A stretch of 64,000 bases of DNA, from NCBI RefSeq assembly GCF_011927835.1, contig NZ_JAATJH010000002.1:699915-763914 (forward strand). The letters are read 5' to 3'. Both the position numbers and the translations under genes were made by a program. A model generated the notes under the pieces. That model ran no database searches. It saw only the letters and a program-made list of their open reading frames with translations, and was not told where the DNA came from. This DNA comes from Neolewinella antarctica. Lineage in GTDB: Bacteria > Bacteroidota > Bacteroidia > Chitinophagales > Saprospiraceae. Shown piece after piece: positions 16,645-23,749 of this stretch (the stretch's first letter is position 1; each line of letters opens with the position of its first letter).

Positions 16645-17904
16645 TCACTCATCCTCGTCCGCCACCGGCCGCATCCGGATCAGTTCAACCTTGGTATTAC
16701 TTACCTCCACCATGATTAGCTCGTACCCTTTGATTAGGATGCGTTCCTGCTCTTCCGGTAGGGTTTCCGCGACGCCGATGGCCAGCCCGGAAAGCGTGTG
16801 GTAATCCGTTTCTGGTAGGTCCAGTTGGTACTTCTCGTTGAGGTAGTTCACTTCCAGGCGGCCGCTGAACAGAAATTCTCCCTTCGGCAGCACTTCTTCC
16901 GTGTAAGTATCGTCGTCGTGTTCGTCGTCGATCTCTCCGAAGATTTCCTCCAGCATATCTTCCATCGTGATCACCCCGGCTACGCCACCGAATTCATCCA
17001 CCACGCAGGCAATGCTGAAACGGTCCTTGATGGTGTCGTGCAGCACGTCCGTCACGCTGGCAACTTCCGGTAAAAAGGTGATGTCCAGCACGATGTCGGA
17101 AAGCTTTTCCGGCATACTCAGTAGCTGGTGGTGGTGTACGTACCCTTCGATTTCGTCGACGTCGGTCCGGTAAACGAGCAGCCGGCTCAGCCGGGATTCC
17201 TGAAACTTCAGTTCCAACTCGTCGATCGTAGCGTTGATGTCGATCGCCACGATCTCGTTGCGCGGAATCATACAGTCCCGCACTTTCACCGTGTTGAGGT
17301 TCAGGGCGTTACCGAACAGCTTCGTATCGATGCCGCCGGTGTCCTCGTCGTTCGAACCGCTTTCGTTGACGAAATTCTCCAGATCGAGCCTGGTCAGAAC
17401 GTTATCCAGGTCGGTGCCCGGTTCTTTGAAAACGAGTTGCAGGAGAATGTTACTCACTCCCGTCATGATCTTGCTGGGTAAATAAAGTAACCACTGCAGG
17501 ACCCGGATCGGGTAGGAGAGGCCGTACAGCGCGTCGTCCGCGTAGAGCCTGAAGAGTGTTTTCGGTAAGTACTCCCCAAAAATCAGGACGATGATGGTAA
17601 TCACCAGCGTGACGCAGAGTAAGAGCAGTAAGCCATCCGGCAAACCGGTCCAGCCCATGATCACCGGTTTGAGCACGGCGGTGATGAGTGAGGTGAAAGC
17701 CACCAGGGCGATGTTGTTCCCGACGAGCATCGCGCTGAGAAATTCGGACGGTCGGTCGTACCACCCGGCCAAAATTCTACTCTGGACCGTTCCGCGTTTT
17801 TTCTTCAGTTCGACCTTAAGCTTGTTTGCGCTCACGTAAGCGATTTCCGAACCACTAAAGAGGGCGGAAAGGGCGAGGCAAGCAATGATGGCGAAGGTTA
17901 GCAC
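16645..17904 (-). CDS. CNNM/CorC-type membrane protein with CBS pair
   Basis: The 419-residue protein has a DUF21/CNNM transmembrane domain (~1-190; SALFSGSEIAYVSANKLKVELKKKRG is the diagnostic start), a CBS pair (~205-320; VRDCMIPRNEIVAIDINATIDEL and IACVVDEFGGVAGVITMEDMLEEIFGEI), and a C-terminal CorC/HlyC domain (~340-419). Such proteins are implicated in Mg2+ or Co2+ efflux. The old name 'hemolysin' is misleading. In Bacteroidota this gene often follows lptC, as here (16 nt apart), and the relative GldE shares the same domain order, but nothing here shows gliding involvement. The start is GTG at 17904. Confidence 0.9.
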   Translation of the reverse strand: MLTFAIIACLALSALFSGSEIAYVSANKLKVELKKKRGTVQSRILAGWYDRPSEFLSAMLVGNNIALVAFTSLITAVLKPVIMGWTGLPDGLLLLLCVTLVITIIVLIFGEYLPKTLFRLYADDALYGLSYPIRVLQWLLYLPSKIMTGVSNILLQLVFKEPGTDLDNVLTRLDLENFVNESGSNDEDTGGIDTKLFGNALNLNTVKVRDCMIPRNEIVAIDINATIDELELKFQESRLSRLLVYRTDVDEIEGYVHHHQLLSMPEKLSDIVLDITFLPEVASVTDVLHDTIKDRFSIACVVDEFGGVAGVITMEDMLEEIFGEIDDEHDDDTYTEEVLPKGEFLFSGRLEVNYLNEKYQLDLPETDYHTLSGLAIGVAETLPEEQERILIKGYELIMVEVSNTKVELIRMRPVADEDE

Positions 17905-17920
17905 GGTGGTAAGTTAGGTG

Positions 17921-18484
17921 TTATTGGCGCGGGCGGCTCATGGGGATGCGCCCGTCCACCTCCAGTACCGTGGCGTTCTCGAAATTCTGGTCCGCTTCCA
18001 GGCCGTGGCCGGTGATGAGGTAATCCGGCTGGCGGAGAATCACGAATTTGTTGGTGTAGATGCGGGCGGATTTCTCTTCCCAGTTCAGTTCCTCGGTTTC
18101 CAGGCGTTGCTCGTCGACGGATTCCCACACGACGCTGTCCCGCACGGTGATTTCATTTTTCCGTTGCCGGTAGACACCCCACTTGGCGATGAGCGTCGAG
18201 CTGGTATCCTGAAACTCGTCGAAAAAAGTTAGGTGCATGCCGTCCGGAAATTCTTGCCGCTGGTCGGCGTTGTCGACGTAATTGAGCATCGTGGGCGCGG
18301 TGACGATCACGCGGATCTTTGCGGAGTCACTGTAGACCATCCTAACGCCGTGGGCTACTTCTACGTCCGCCGTGTATTTGCGTTGCAACTCGGCTACTTC
18401 GGCGGGGTCGTTGACGCAACCAGTCAGCAAGCACACCACTAGCGGGAGCAAGAATAACGGGAAGAAAGGACCGGCGTCAGCCAT
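17921..18484 (-). CDS. lptC: LPS export protein LptC, lipoprotein form
   Basis: The 187-residue product starts at the ATG at 18484 (MADAGPFFPLFLLPLVVCLL then TGC), giving a lipoprotein signal with Cys after LLTG. The body is one LptC beta-jellyroll: HGVRMVYSDSAKIRVIVTAPTMLNY, FPDGMHLTFFDEFQDTSSTLIAKWGVYRQRKNEITVRDSVVWES, and RIYTNKFVILRQPDYLITGHGLEADQNFENATV. The phrases 'fPdGi.l.fyde.g...s.l.A..a.y' and 'GhGleadqnF' are typical of LptC in Bacteroidota. It links the inner-membrane LptBFG extractor to LptA/LptD during LPS transport. A long open frame upstream on the same strand is not coding in character. It lies between a small membrane protein gene and the CNNM gene. Confidence 0.9.
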   Translation of the reverse strand: MADAGPFFPLFLLPLVVCLLTGCVNDPAEVAELQRKYTADVEVAHGVRMVYSDSAKIRVIVTAPTMLNYVDNADQRQEFPDGMHLTFFDEFQDTSSTLIAKWGVYRQRKNEITVRDSVVWESVDEQRLETEELNWEEKSARIYTNKFVILRQPDYLITGHGLEADQNFENATVLEVDGRIPMSRPRQ

Positions 18485-18500
18485 AATTCTGGTGCTTGGG

Positions 18501-18680
18501 TTAGGCGCGCAGCACGGCCCGGGCGCTTTCGGCGAGGTAGCCGTACAGGTCGGGCGACTCGGGCACGCCGTTGCCGTTGGCCTTGTAGATGTAAATGACG
18601 AGAAAGAGAAACAGGAGAATGGCGATAAAAGCACCGAGGAGGGCGTATCCCTTGATTCCGGCTTGTTTGATTTCTGACAT
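18501..18680 (-). CDS. Small membrane protein upstream of lptC
   Basis: A 59-residue protein starting MSEIKQAGIKGYALLGAFIA has one hydrophobic helix (~14-32, GAFIAILLFLFLVIYIYKA) and a short polar tail. Its frame is open upstream but through a run of G/C and unlikely codons, so I chose the ATG at 18680. It ends 16 nt before lptC, pointing to one transcript. No family is recognised. The ATG directly abuts an 11-nt homopolymer (18681-18691). Confidence 0.65.
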   Translation of the reverse strand: MSEIKQAGIKGYALLGAFIAILLFLFLVIYIYKANGNGVPESPDLYGYLAESARAVLRA

Positions 18681-18691
18681 GGGGGGGGGGG
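18681..18691 (-). repeat. 11-nt poly-C tract directly before a start codon
   Basis: Eleven G residues on the plus strand read as C11 immediately 5' of the ATG of the small membrane protein gene. Tracts of this length are prone to slippage and here lie between the -7 box and the start codon. Confidence 0.85.
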
Positions 18692-18706
18692 TGTTAATAC
18701 GAAGGG

Positions 18707-18714
18707 CAAAGATA
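18707..18714 (-). promoter_or_regulatory. Candidate -7 box of the lptC transcript
   Basis: TATCTTTG on the minus strand matches TAnnTTTG and stands 26 nt before the small membrane protein start. No TTG is found at the right distance. Confidence 0.4.
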
Positions 18715-18789
18715 AGGCACCCGGTAGGACTAGCCACTCCTTTCGGAAGGATAGATACGGTACGAACGCGATTGGTTGCCGCCGGTTTG

Positions 18790-19233
18790 TTACAGGAACA
18801 GTTTTCCGTTCAGCCAGTCGTTTTCGATGGTGGCGTCCTGGGCGGCGTAAAACTTCAGGGCTTCGGTATTCTGCCCGGCGATCTGCCACTTAAGGAGCTT
18901 GCACCCGCGGCCGCGCCCTTTTGCAATCAGCGCATCCCACAGTTGCTGACCCACGCCCCGGCGGCGGTGTGCGGGTGCCAGTACGAAGTCTTCGAGGTAG
19001 ATCATCCGCCCCCGCCAGGTGCTGTAGACGTAATAATAGAGCGCCATGCCGATCACTTTTCCCTCGGTTTCGGCCACGAGCACCTCGTAGAAGCCGTCGG
19101 CCATGTCCTTCTCGTAGTCCGCGAGCGTGGCCGTAAACTGTGGTAGGGAATCGACGTAGGCGGCTAGTTCGGCGACGAGGCCGTGTACGGCGGGTAAGTC
19201 AGCGGGCGTTGCCTGGCGGATGAGTGTGGGCAC
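18790..19233 (-). CDS. GNAT acetyltransferase, spermidine/diamine acetyltransferase-like
   Basis: The 147-residue protein is a single GNAT domain: IRQATPADLPAVHGLVAELA at the start, ALYYYVYSTWRGRMIYLEDFVL in the centre, HRRRGVGQQLWDAL as the acetyl-CoA loop, and GQNTEALKFYAAQDATI near the end. The 'YsTwrGr.iYLEDfvV' stretch is the pattern of SSAT-type polyamine acetyltransferases. The next gene across a gap makes carboxynorspermidine decarboxylase, which strengthens a polyamine role, though SSAT-like proteins can also acetylate other amines. The start is GTG at 19233. A REP-like GC element lies inside the frame and encodes GRGRGCKL. Confidence 0.85.
   Translation of the reverse strand: MPTLIRQATPADLPAVHGLVAELAAYVDSLPQFTATLADYEKDMADGFYEVLVAETEGKVIGMALYYYVYSTWRGRMIYLEDFVLAPAHRRRGVGQQLWDALIAKGRGRGCKLLKWQIAGQNTEALKFYAAQDATIENDWLNGKLFL
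18899..18918 (+). repeat. REP-like GC element inside the GNAT gene
   Basis: TTGCACCCGCGGCCGCGCCC is a full match to the consensus. It lies within the GNAT acetyltransferase frame and is read on the minus strand as GRGRGCK. Confidence 0.7.
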
Positions 19234-19273
19234 GGGATTAATTTTTACGTAAAGCTACTCATCCGGCACTCCA

Positions 19274-19313
19274 ATCCCGATAGCTATTGGGATCGGGCGC
19301 GGGCGCAGGTGCA
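19274..19313. repeat. CCCGATAG palindrome fused to a REP-like element
   Basis: ATCCCGATAG/CTATTGGGAT (19274-19293, 9 of 10 arm positions pairing) is followed directly by CGGGCGCGGGCGCAGGTGCA, a degenerate reverse-orientation REP-like copy. Confidence 0.55.
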
Positions 19314-19423
19314 GAGTTTATTTCGGTAGCCGCCGCCCGCCGAACATAAAACCCGGAAGCTAGTTAATCACCAACGCCTGACTATGCTTATTCCGCGAAG
19401 TTTAATATTGTGCTGAGGTTTGG

Positions 19424-19486
19424 AATAAAGAATAAAGAAGTTAGACTAGAGACTAAAGACCTCAGACCAAAGCCCCCAGACCAAAA
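19424..19486 (+). repeat. Nine-unit heptamer array ending at the nspC start codon
   Basis: The 63 nt divide exactly into nine 7-mers: AATAAAG, AATAAAG, AAGTTAG, ACTAGAG, ACTAAAG, ACCTCAG, ACCAAAG, CCCCCAG, ACCAAAA. The next base is the A of the nspC ATG. This replaces the whole 5' leader next to the gene. Confidence 0.75.
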
Positions 19487-20602
19487 ATGGCTCAATTCAC
19501 CCTTTTCGAAGACCGCATCCGGCAAAACCTAGAGCTCGTAGCCGACGTCGCCAGCGCCGCCGACGTCCGCATCATCCTGGCCCTCAAGGCATTTGCTTAC
19601 TGGCCCGCTTTCCCCATTTTCGCCGAGTACCTGACCGGTGCCACGGCCAGCAGCCTGAACGAAGCGAAGTTGATTCAGCAGCACTTTGGCAAAGCCCCGC
19701 ACGTCTACGCCCCCGCGTACCGACCCCACGAGTTTGAAGAAATGCTGGGCATCGCCGGCCACCTCACCTTCAACAGCCTGTCCGAGCTGGAGCGCTACCG
19801 CCCGTTCTGGGAGAAGGAAGGCACCTCCGTGGGGTTGCGCGTTAACCCCGAATACAGCCCCGTAGAAACGGACCTCTACAACCCCGCCGACCCCCACGGT
19901 CGCCTCGGCGAGACCCTGCCTAATTTGCCCGCCAGACCACCCGCCGGGCTGAAGGGCCTCCACGTCCACACCCTCTGCGAATCCACCGCCGCCAACACGG
20001 CCACCCTGGTGGAGCGCGTCAGGGCCCAGTTCGGTCACTACCTCGAAGAGATGGAGTGGCTGAACCTCGGCGGCGGCCACCTCATGACTAAGGCCGGCTA
20101 CGACATCGACGCCCTCATCAAAACGCTGTCCGACCTCCGCGCCCGTTACCCCCACCTCGAAATAATCCTGGAACCCGGCAGCGCCATGGTCTGGCAAGCC
20201 GGTACGCTCGATTGTACCGTACTCGACGTCATTAACAATTACGGCCACAAAACCGCCCTGCTCGACGTCAGCTTCACCTGCCACATGCCCGACACCCTCG
20301 AAATGCCCTACCGGCCGCAGCTAACCGGCGTGAGTGACAAACCCCACAAAAATTACCCCTACGCCTACCGCCTCGGCGGCATGTCGTGCCTGGCCGGTGA
20401 TTACCTCGCCGACTACTACTTCCCCCACCCCCTGCGCGCGGGCGACAAGCTGGTCTTCGAAGACATGGCGCACTACACGACCGTCAAAAGCACCGTGTTC
20501 AACGGCGTGCCGCACCCGGACGTCGCCCTCGTAGACGCCGACGGCGAAGAACTCTCGCGCCGTAGCTTTAATTACGACGATTATGAAAAACGAATGGGGT
20601 AG
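19487..20602 (+). CDS. nspC: Carboxynorspermidine decarboxylase
   Basis: The 371-residue protein is an alanine-racemase-fold PLP decarboxylase of the NspC type. LALKAFAYW carries the PLP lysine (K33), followed by ASSLNEAKLIQQHFG, GLRVNPEYSPVETDLYNPADPHGRLGE, LHVHTLCES, LNLGGGHLMTKAGYD and EPGSAMVWQAGTL. The catalytic Cys-containing GGMSCLAGDYLADYYF and the late EDMAHYTTVKSTVFNG are also typical. It converts carboxyspermidine or carboxynorspermidine to the free triamine, the last step of the aspartate-semialdehyde route common in Bacteroidota. The partner dehydrogenase gene is not in the window. Its leader is a heptamer array. Confidence 0.95.
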   Translation: MAQFTLFEDRIRQNLELVADVASAADVRIILALKAFAYWPAFPIFAEYLTGATASSLNEAKLIQQHFGKAPHVYAPAYRPHEFEEMLGIAGHLTFNSLSELERYRPFWEKEGTSVGLRVNPEYSPVETDLYNPADPHGRLGETLPNLPARPPAGLKGLHVHTLCESTAANTATLVERVRAQFGHYLEEMEWLNLGGGHLMTKAGYDIDALIKTLSDLRARYPHLEIILEPGSAMVWQAGTLDCTVLDVINNYGHKTALLDVSFTCHMPDTLEMPYRPQLTGVSDKPHKNYPYAYRLGGMSCLAGDYLADYYFPHPLRAGDKLVFEDMAHYTTVKSTVFNGVPHPDVALVDADGEELSRRSFNYDDYEKRMG

Positions 20603-20850
20603 TAGCGCACTGCGGGCTTAGTATGATAATAGCGCACGTTGTGCTTAGTAGATAGTATGATAGTCACACTAATTGTATGTACTACAGTAAGTATCTGGAC
20701 AATATTAAACGAACATTCTGTAACCCTCTCCCCCAACCCCTCTCCGAAGGCAGAGGGGAGCAAAGGCAGCTCGCTTCGCTCGTCAAAACGTCACAATAAT
20801 GTTGTCCAAGTACTTACTACCAGATTATCATACTACTCTACTATACTACT
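20603..20850. repeat. Complex palindromic repeat filling a convergent gap
   Basis: The stretch from the nspC stop to just past the stop of the DMT exporter gene is built of repeats. A ~27-nt unit (TAGCGCAC...CTTAGTA) occurs twice at 20603 and 20630. An inverted pair ACAGTAAGTATCTGGACAAT (20684-20703) and ATTGTTGTCC-type copy (20799-20820, roughly 18 of 22 pairing) encloses a hairpin CCCCTCT/AGAGGGG (20737-20758). ATACTAC-type units spaced 14 nt apart close the right end over the minus-strand stop. No coding frame is apparent. Confidence 0.6.
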
Positions 20851-21786
20851 CTCCTCCGGCATAAAACCCAAAACATTCTCAACTTCCTCCCCTTCTTCTT
20901 CCTTCCCCGCCGACTGAATAAAGTAAACCCCCGCCAGCATCACCGCCCCGGCCACCATCGTTTGGGTGGTAACGGATTCGCCGTTGAGTAAGGCCCCGAG
21001 CGCCACGGCTACCACCGGGTTGACGTACGTATTGGTCGAGGCTTTGTCCGGGCTAACTTTCGAGAGCAGGAAATTGAACGCCGAAAAAGCCAGGATCGCC
21101 CCGAAGATCACCAAAAAGCCCCACGCCAGGGCGGAGCGCGTGCTCACCTGCGCCAGCGTAAAGCCTTCCCAGTCGTTCACCAGAAAGCTAAAGGCTAATA
21201 GCACGCTGCCGCCGACCAGCATTTGCATGGCCGTGGCCCGGAACTTGTTCTTACCCATGTCCAGCCGGGGCGAAAGCGTCATCCCGAACGCCCAGCAACA
21301 CATGCCGAATACGATGCCGATCAGACCGGGCACCATACCTTCCCCGGAAATCGTCGTGGGCTGGTTGATCAGCAAAAACATGCCGGCAATACTGACGGCC
21401 GCACCCAGAAAGGCTTTTGCCGGTGGCCGGCTCCGGAAGAAAACCCACATGACCAGCATCACCAGTAGGGGCTCGAAAGAAATGATGAGCGCCGTCGTGC
21501 TGGTCGGTACCCACTGCTGCGCCCAGACGACCGTGCCCGTGCCCAGGGTCAGAAACAGCACGCCAATTAGTCCGGCGTTCTTGAATTGACTGAACGTAGG
21601 CTTATGCTTAGCACCGACAAAAATTGACAACGCATACAGTAGGACCCCCGCCGTCAAGAACCGTGCGCCCCCCATCCCGAAAACCGGAAGCGTCTGAATG
21701 GCCCAGTAATTAGCTAGGTAAGTGGACCCCCACACGAAATAAGTAACGAAGAAGGCCCCGACGATGAGGAGTTGGTCTCTTGACAT
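20833..21786 (-). CDS. EamA/DMT-family exporter
   Basis: The 317-residue protein has about ten membrane helices in two EamA repeats. The first begins LLIVGAFFVTYFVWGSTYLANYWAIQTLPVFGMGGARFLTAG ('WGs.y......p......R'). The second begins VPGLIGIVFGMCCWAFGMTLSPRLDMGK and includes SPDKASTNTYVNPVVAVALGALLNGE ('a...s....l.Pv.a.l.g...l.E'). DMT members of this size usually export amino acids or related metabolites; the substrate is not evident. Its start lies 123 nt from the start of the divergent Skp-like gene. The stop codon lies within the repeat element that fills the gap to nspC. Confidence 0.92.
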   Translation of the reverse strand: MSRDQLLIVGAFFVTYFVWGSTYLANYWAIQTLPVFGMGGARFLTAGVLLYALSIFVGAKHKPTFSQFKNAGLIGVLFLTLGTGTVVWAQQWVPTSTTALIISFEPLLVMLVMWVFFRSRPPAKAFLGAAVSIAGMFLLINQPTTISGEGMVPGLIGIVFGMCCWAFGMTLSPRLDMGKNKFRATAMQMLVGGSVLLAFSFLVNDWEGFTLAQVSTRSALAWGFLVIFGAILAFSAFNFLLSKVSPDKASTNTYVNPVVAVALGALLNGESVTTQTMVAGAVMLAGVYFIQSAGKEEEGEEVENVLGFMPEESSIVE

Positions 21787-21855
21787 ATGCTTGGTAAGTT
21801 CTGGGGGGTAAATACACGGCGGTGGTCCTCGCGGCCGCTACCGTCAAATCCAATG

Positions 21856-21863
21856 TATCTTTG
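21856..21863 (+). promoter_or_regulatory. Candidate -7 box of the Skp-like gene
   Basis: TATCTTTG is an exact TAnnTTTG match, 46 nt before the ATG at 21910. This location favours that ATG over an in-frame upstream start at 21787. No TTG is evident at the right distance. Confidence 0.45.
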
Positions 21864-21909
21864 CGCGCCCGTGGCGAAATACCCGGGCAAAACTCTAAAA
21901 TCTCAAGCC

Positions 21910-22521
21910 ATGACCAACGCTGCCTCCATAACACTTTCTGGCCTGTTAGTTTCAGCCTCCCTGCTCTTTGTTAGCTGCCAGCCGCAGGAAAACGCCGCGG
22001 TCGATTCTACCGCGTCCGTGCAGACCACCGTCGGGCTCAACATCGTTTACATACGGGTCGACAGCCTGGAGACCGGTTATACCGAGCTCGCTACGGAATT
22101 GACCCGCCTGCAGACGAACGCCACGGCGGCACAGGACAACATCCAGCAAAAAATAGCCATGTTGCAAAAAGAGGTGAGTAGCCTCCAAAATAAAATGCAG
22201 CAGGGGCTGATGACGCCGAATAAAATCCAGACCGAGCAGCAACGCATCGGCCGTAAGGAGCAGGAAATTATGCAACAGCGCGATCTGGCTCTGGGCAGCA
22301 TCCAGGATGATCAGCTGCGCCTACAGGAGGCGTTCGGTGTAAAGGTTAAAGACATCCTCACCGCCCTTCAGGAGGAAAAAGGGTACGATTTTATCTTCAA
22401 TGAAGGCGGTGGTAGTGGCTTGTTGATGGCCAGTTCGGCGCACGACGTGACGGACTTGGTTCTGGAGCGCCTCAATGCGCTGTCAGCGGATTCGACGGTG
22501 GTGGAAGAAGCGGGAGAGTAA
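21910..22521 (+). CDS. OmpH/Skp-like periplasmic chaperone, lipoprotein form
   Basis: The 203-residue product starts MTNAASITLSGLLVSASLLF and has a lipobox-like VSC at ~23. The body shows the OmpH pattern: GLNIVYIRVDSLETGYTELATEL, a long coiled coil (~60-135, Gln/Lys/Glu-rich with heptad spacing), and a C-terminal beta strand YDFIFNEGGGSGLLMASSAHDVTDLVLERLN. That layout is typical of Skp proteins in Bacteroidota ('g.kiayvn.dsl...y', '...y..vl....g..l.y.....diT..v...Ln'). It would escort outer-membrane proteins through the periplasm. A lipid anchor differs from the soluble E. coli Skp, so membrane tethering is inferred. An in-frame upstream start is rejected because its residues lack a signal peptide and the -7 box lies within. 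Confidence 0.88.
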   Translation: MTNAASITLSGLLVSASLLFVSCQPQENAAVDSTASVQTTVGLNIVYIRVDSLETGYTELATELTRLQTNATAAQDNIQQKIAMLQKEVSSLQNKMQQGLMTPNKIQTEQQRIGRKEQEIMQQRDLALGSIQDDQLRLQEAFGVKVKDILTALQEEKGYDFIFNEGGGSGLLMASSAHDVTDLVLERLNALSADSTVVEEAGE

Positions 22522-22533
22522 TTTCGCGTTCCC

Positions 22534-23709
22534 TTACAGGCAACGGCACATGTGTTTAACCGCGTCCACCCTCGCGACGGGGTATTCTTCGTAGCCGCCC
22601 GACCAGAATACCCGTACGTAGTCGATTGCCTCGCGCTGGAGTAGTTGGGTGTCCGCCCGGCTCAGCGGGTAGTCCACGTCGTAGTTGAGCGTTTGCCGCT
22701 GGTGGTTGAAAATACCGACGCTTTCCCGCTCCCCGCTGAGGGTGAGGCTCCGGCCGTTGAGCAAATGCACACTCAGGGAGGTGCCGGCCGGGAGCGTACC
22801 GTAAGCGTTGCGGGCGCTGGCGTTGGAGAAGGAAAAATTTAGGTGCAGGTAGTTTGCTCCACCCGCGTTTGTGCTCGTGTAGGCACTGGCGACCAAGTAT
22901 TCCTTGCCCTCCAGAAACGGCCGTAACCCTTCGTCCGTGTAGCTGAAGAAAGGTAAAAGGGGTGTTTTTGGTCGCGCGCCGTTACTCGCCTTCAGGGCAG
23001 TTGCCGGCCGGCAGGGTAGGGCTTCGCCGATACCGTGGCGGGCGTCCGCCGAACCGTAGCCGGTAAAGCTCACTTGTTTGGCTGACAGTAAGTCGAATTG
23101 TTGCCCCCGTCGGTTACTCGTGGTGGCTAGCGGCAGCCGGTTTGTGTTGCGGCGACGGCGGTCTTCATTGTAGGCGGCCACGTAACTATTGTTCGCGATG
23201 GTTGATTCCGTCTGCTCAACGAGGGCGCGGGCGACGACTTCGTCGTTACTGGCTTCGCACTCGGTTTTGCTGGCTAACGTGGCTTGCCTTTGGAGGCTCC
23301 CCAGTGAGCTTAGGTCCCCCGCTTGGTTAGCCACCGCGATTTGGCTCGCGATTCTTTCCCTGTTTTTGGCTGCGGCGCGGACGCGGGTGCCGGCGAGTTC
23401 GAGCGCTTCGCGCGCCAGGGAGAGACGGCGTTCGGCAATGCGCCGCAGATCGTTCTCCGTGGGCGTAAGCGCTTCCCCGAGCGGTTCGATGTCGACGGAC
23501 AGTACCGGATATGTAGTTTCCTCACCGTCCGCGGGGCCGGTGACCGGGCTCAGGTCGTTAAAGTACCGGGCCGTGCCGTCCGGGTAGACGATAATCTTCT
23601 CGCCCGCCGCGTTCGTGCGCAGCACCTGGCACTTCCCCGGCACCTGCGCCAGCGCCCAGACCAAACAGAGCAGTAGCAACGGCGAAAGAGCGGACGGAAC
23701 TTTGAGCAT
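22534..23709 (-). CDS. Secreted protein of unknown function
   Basis: The 391-residue protein begins with a signal peptide (MLKVPSALSPLLLLCLVWALA). NAAGEKIIVYPDGTARYFND reads as a short beta motif common in Bacteroidota ('G..i.lypDGtw.y'). Residues ~85-200 form an Ala/Arg/Glu-rich, probably coiled-coil region. The last ~150 residues look like a beta-rich domain (YLHLNFSFSNASARNAYGTLPAGTSLSVHLLNGRSLTLSG; YVRVFWSGGYEEYPV). I recognise no family. Export and a structural or cell-envelope role are inferred. It is divergent from cdaA with only 40 nt between the start codons. A REP-like element lies inside the frame and encodes AGTRVRA. Confidence 0.8.
   Translation of the reverse strand: MLKVPSALSPLLLLCLVWALAQVPGKCQVLRTNAAGEKIIVYPDGTARYFNDLSPVTGPADGEETTYPVLSVDIEPLGEALTPTENDLRRIAERRLSLAREALELAGTRVRAAAKNRERIASQIAVANQAGDLSSLGSLQRQATLASKTECEASNDEVVARALVEQTESTIANNSYVAAYNEDRRRRNTNRLPLATTSNRRGQQFDLLSAKQVSFTGYGSADARHGIGEALPCRPATALKASNGARPKTPLLPFFSYTDEGLRPFLEGKEYLVASAYTSTNAGGANYLHLNFSFSNASARNAYGTLPAGTSLSVHLLNGRSLTLSGERESVGIFNHQRQTLNYDVDYPLSRADTQLLQREAIDYVRVFWSGGYEEYPVARVDAVKHMCRCL
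23374..23391 (-). repeat. REP-like GC element inside a coding frame
   Basis: GGCGCGGACGCGGGTGCC matches the reverse-complement consensus. It lies within the secreted unknown protein gene, where it encodes GTRVRA. Confidence 0.6.
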
Positions 23710-23713
23710 GGGG

Positions 23714-23745
23714 CGAAGATACGGACCGGGCCGTGCCTATCTTTA
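23714..23745. promoter_or_regulatory. Compact divergent promoter region
   Basis: A minus-strand TATCTTCG (23721-23714) and a plus-strand TATCTTTA (23738-23745) each match TAnnTTTG at all but one position. They serve genes whose start codons are only 40 nt apart. The plus box ends 4 nt before the GTG at 23750, so the cdaA transcript would be leaderless or nearly so. Confidence 0.4.
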
Positions 23746-23749
23746 CGCC

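Noticed and set aside
17921-18889. A 322-codon minus-strand frame including lptC
   Set aside because: The first ~135 codons run through the small membrane protein gene in another frame and are Pro/Ser/Thr-rich without protein character. The lipoprotein signal starts at the Met at 18484.
19529-20284. A 251-codon minus-strand frame within nspC
   Set aside because: It is a G/C-rich codon shadow: Gly/Val/Glu-rich, with no motif, antisense to a clear PLP decarboxylase.
21787-21909. A 41-codon extension of the Skp-like protein
   Set aside because: It would bury the lipoprotein signal and includes the -7 box TATCTTTG.
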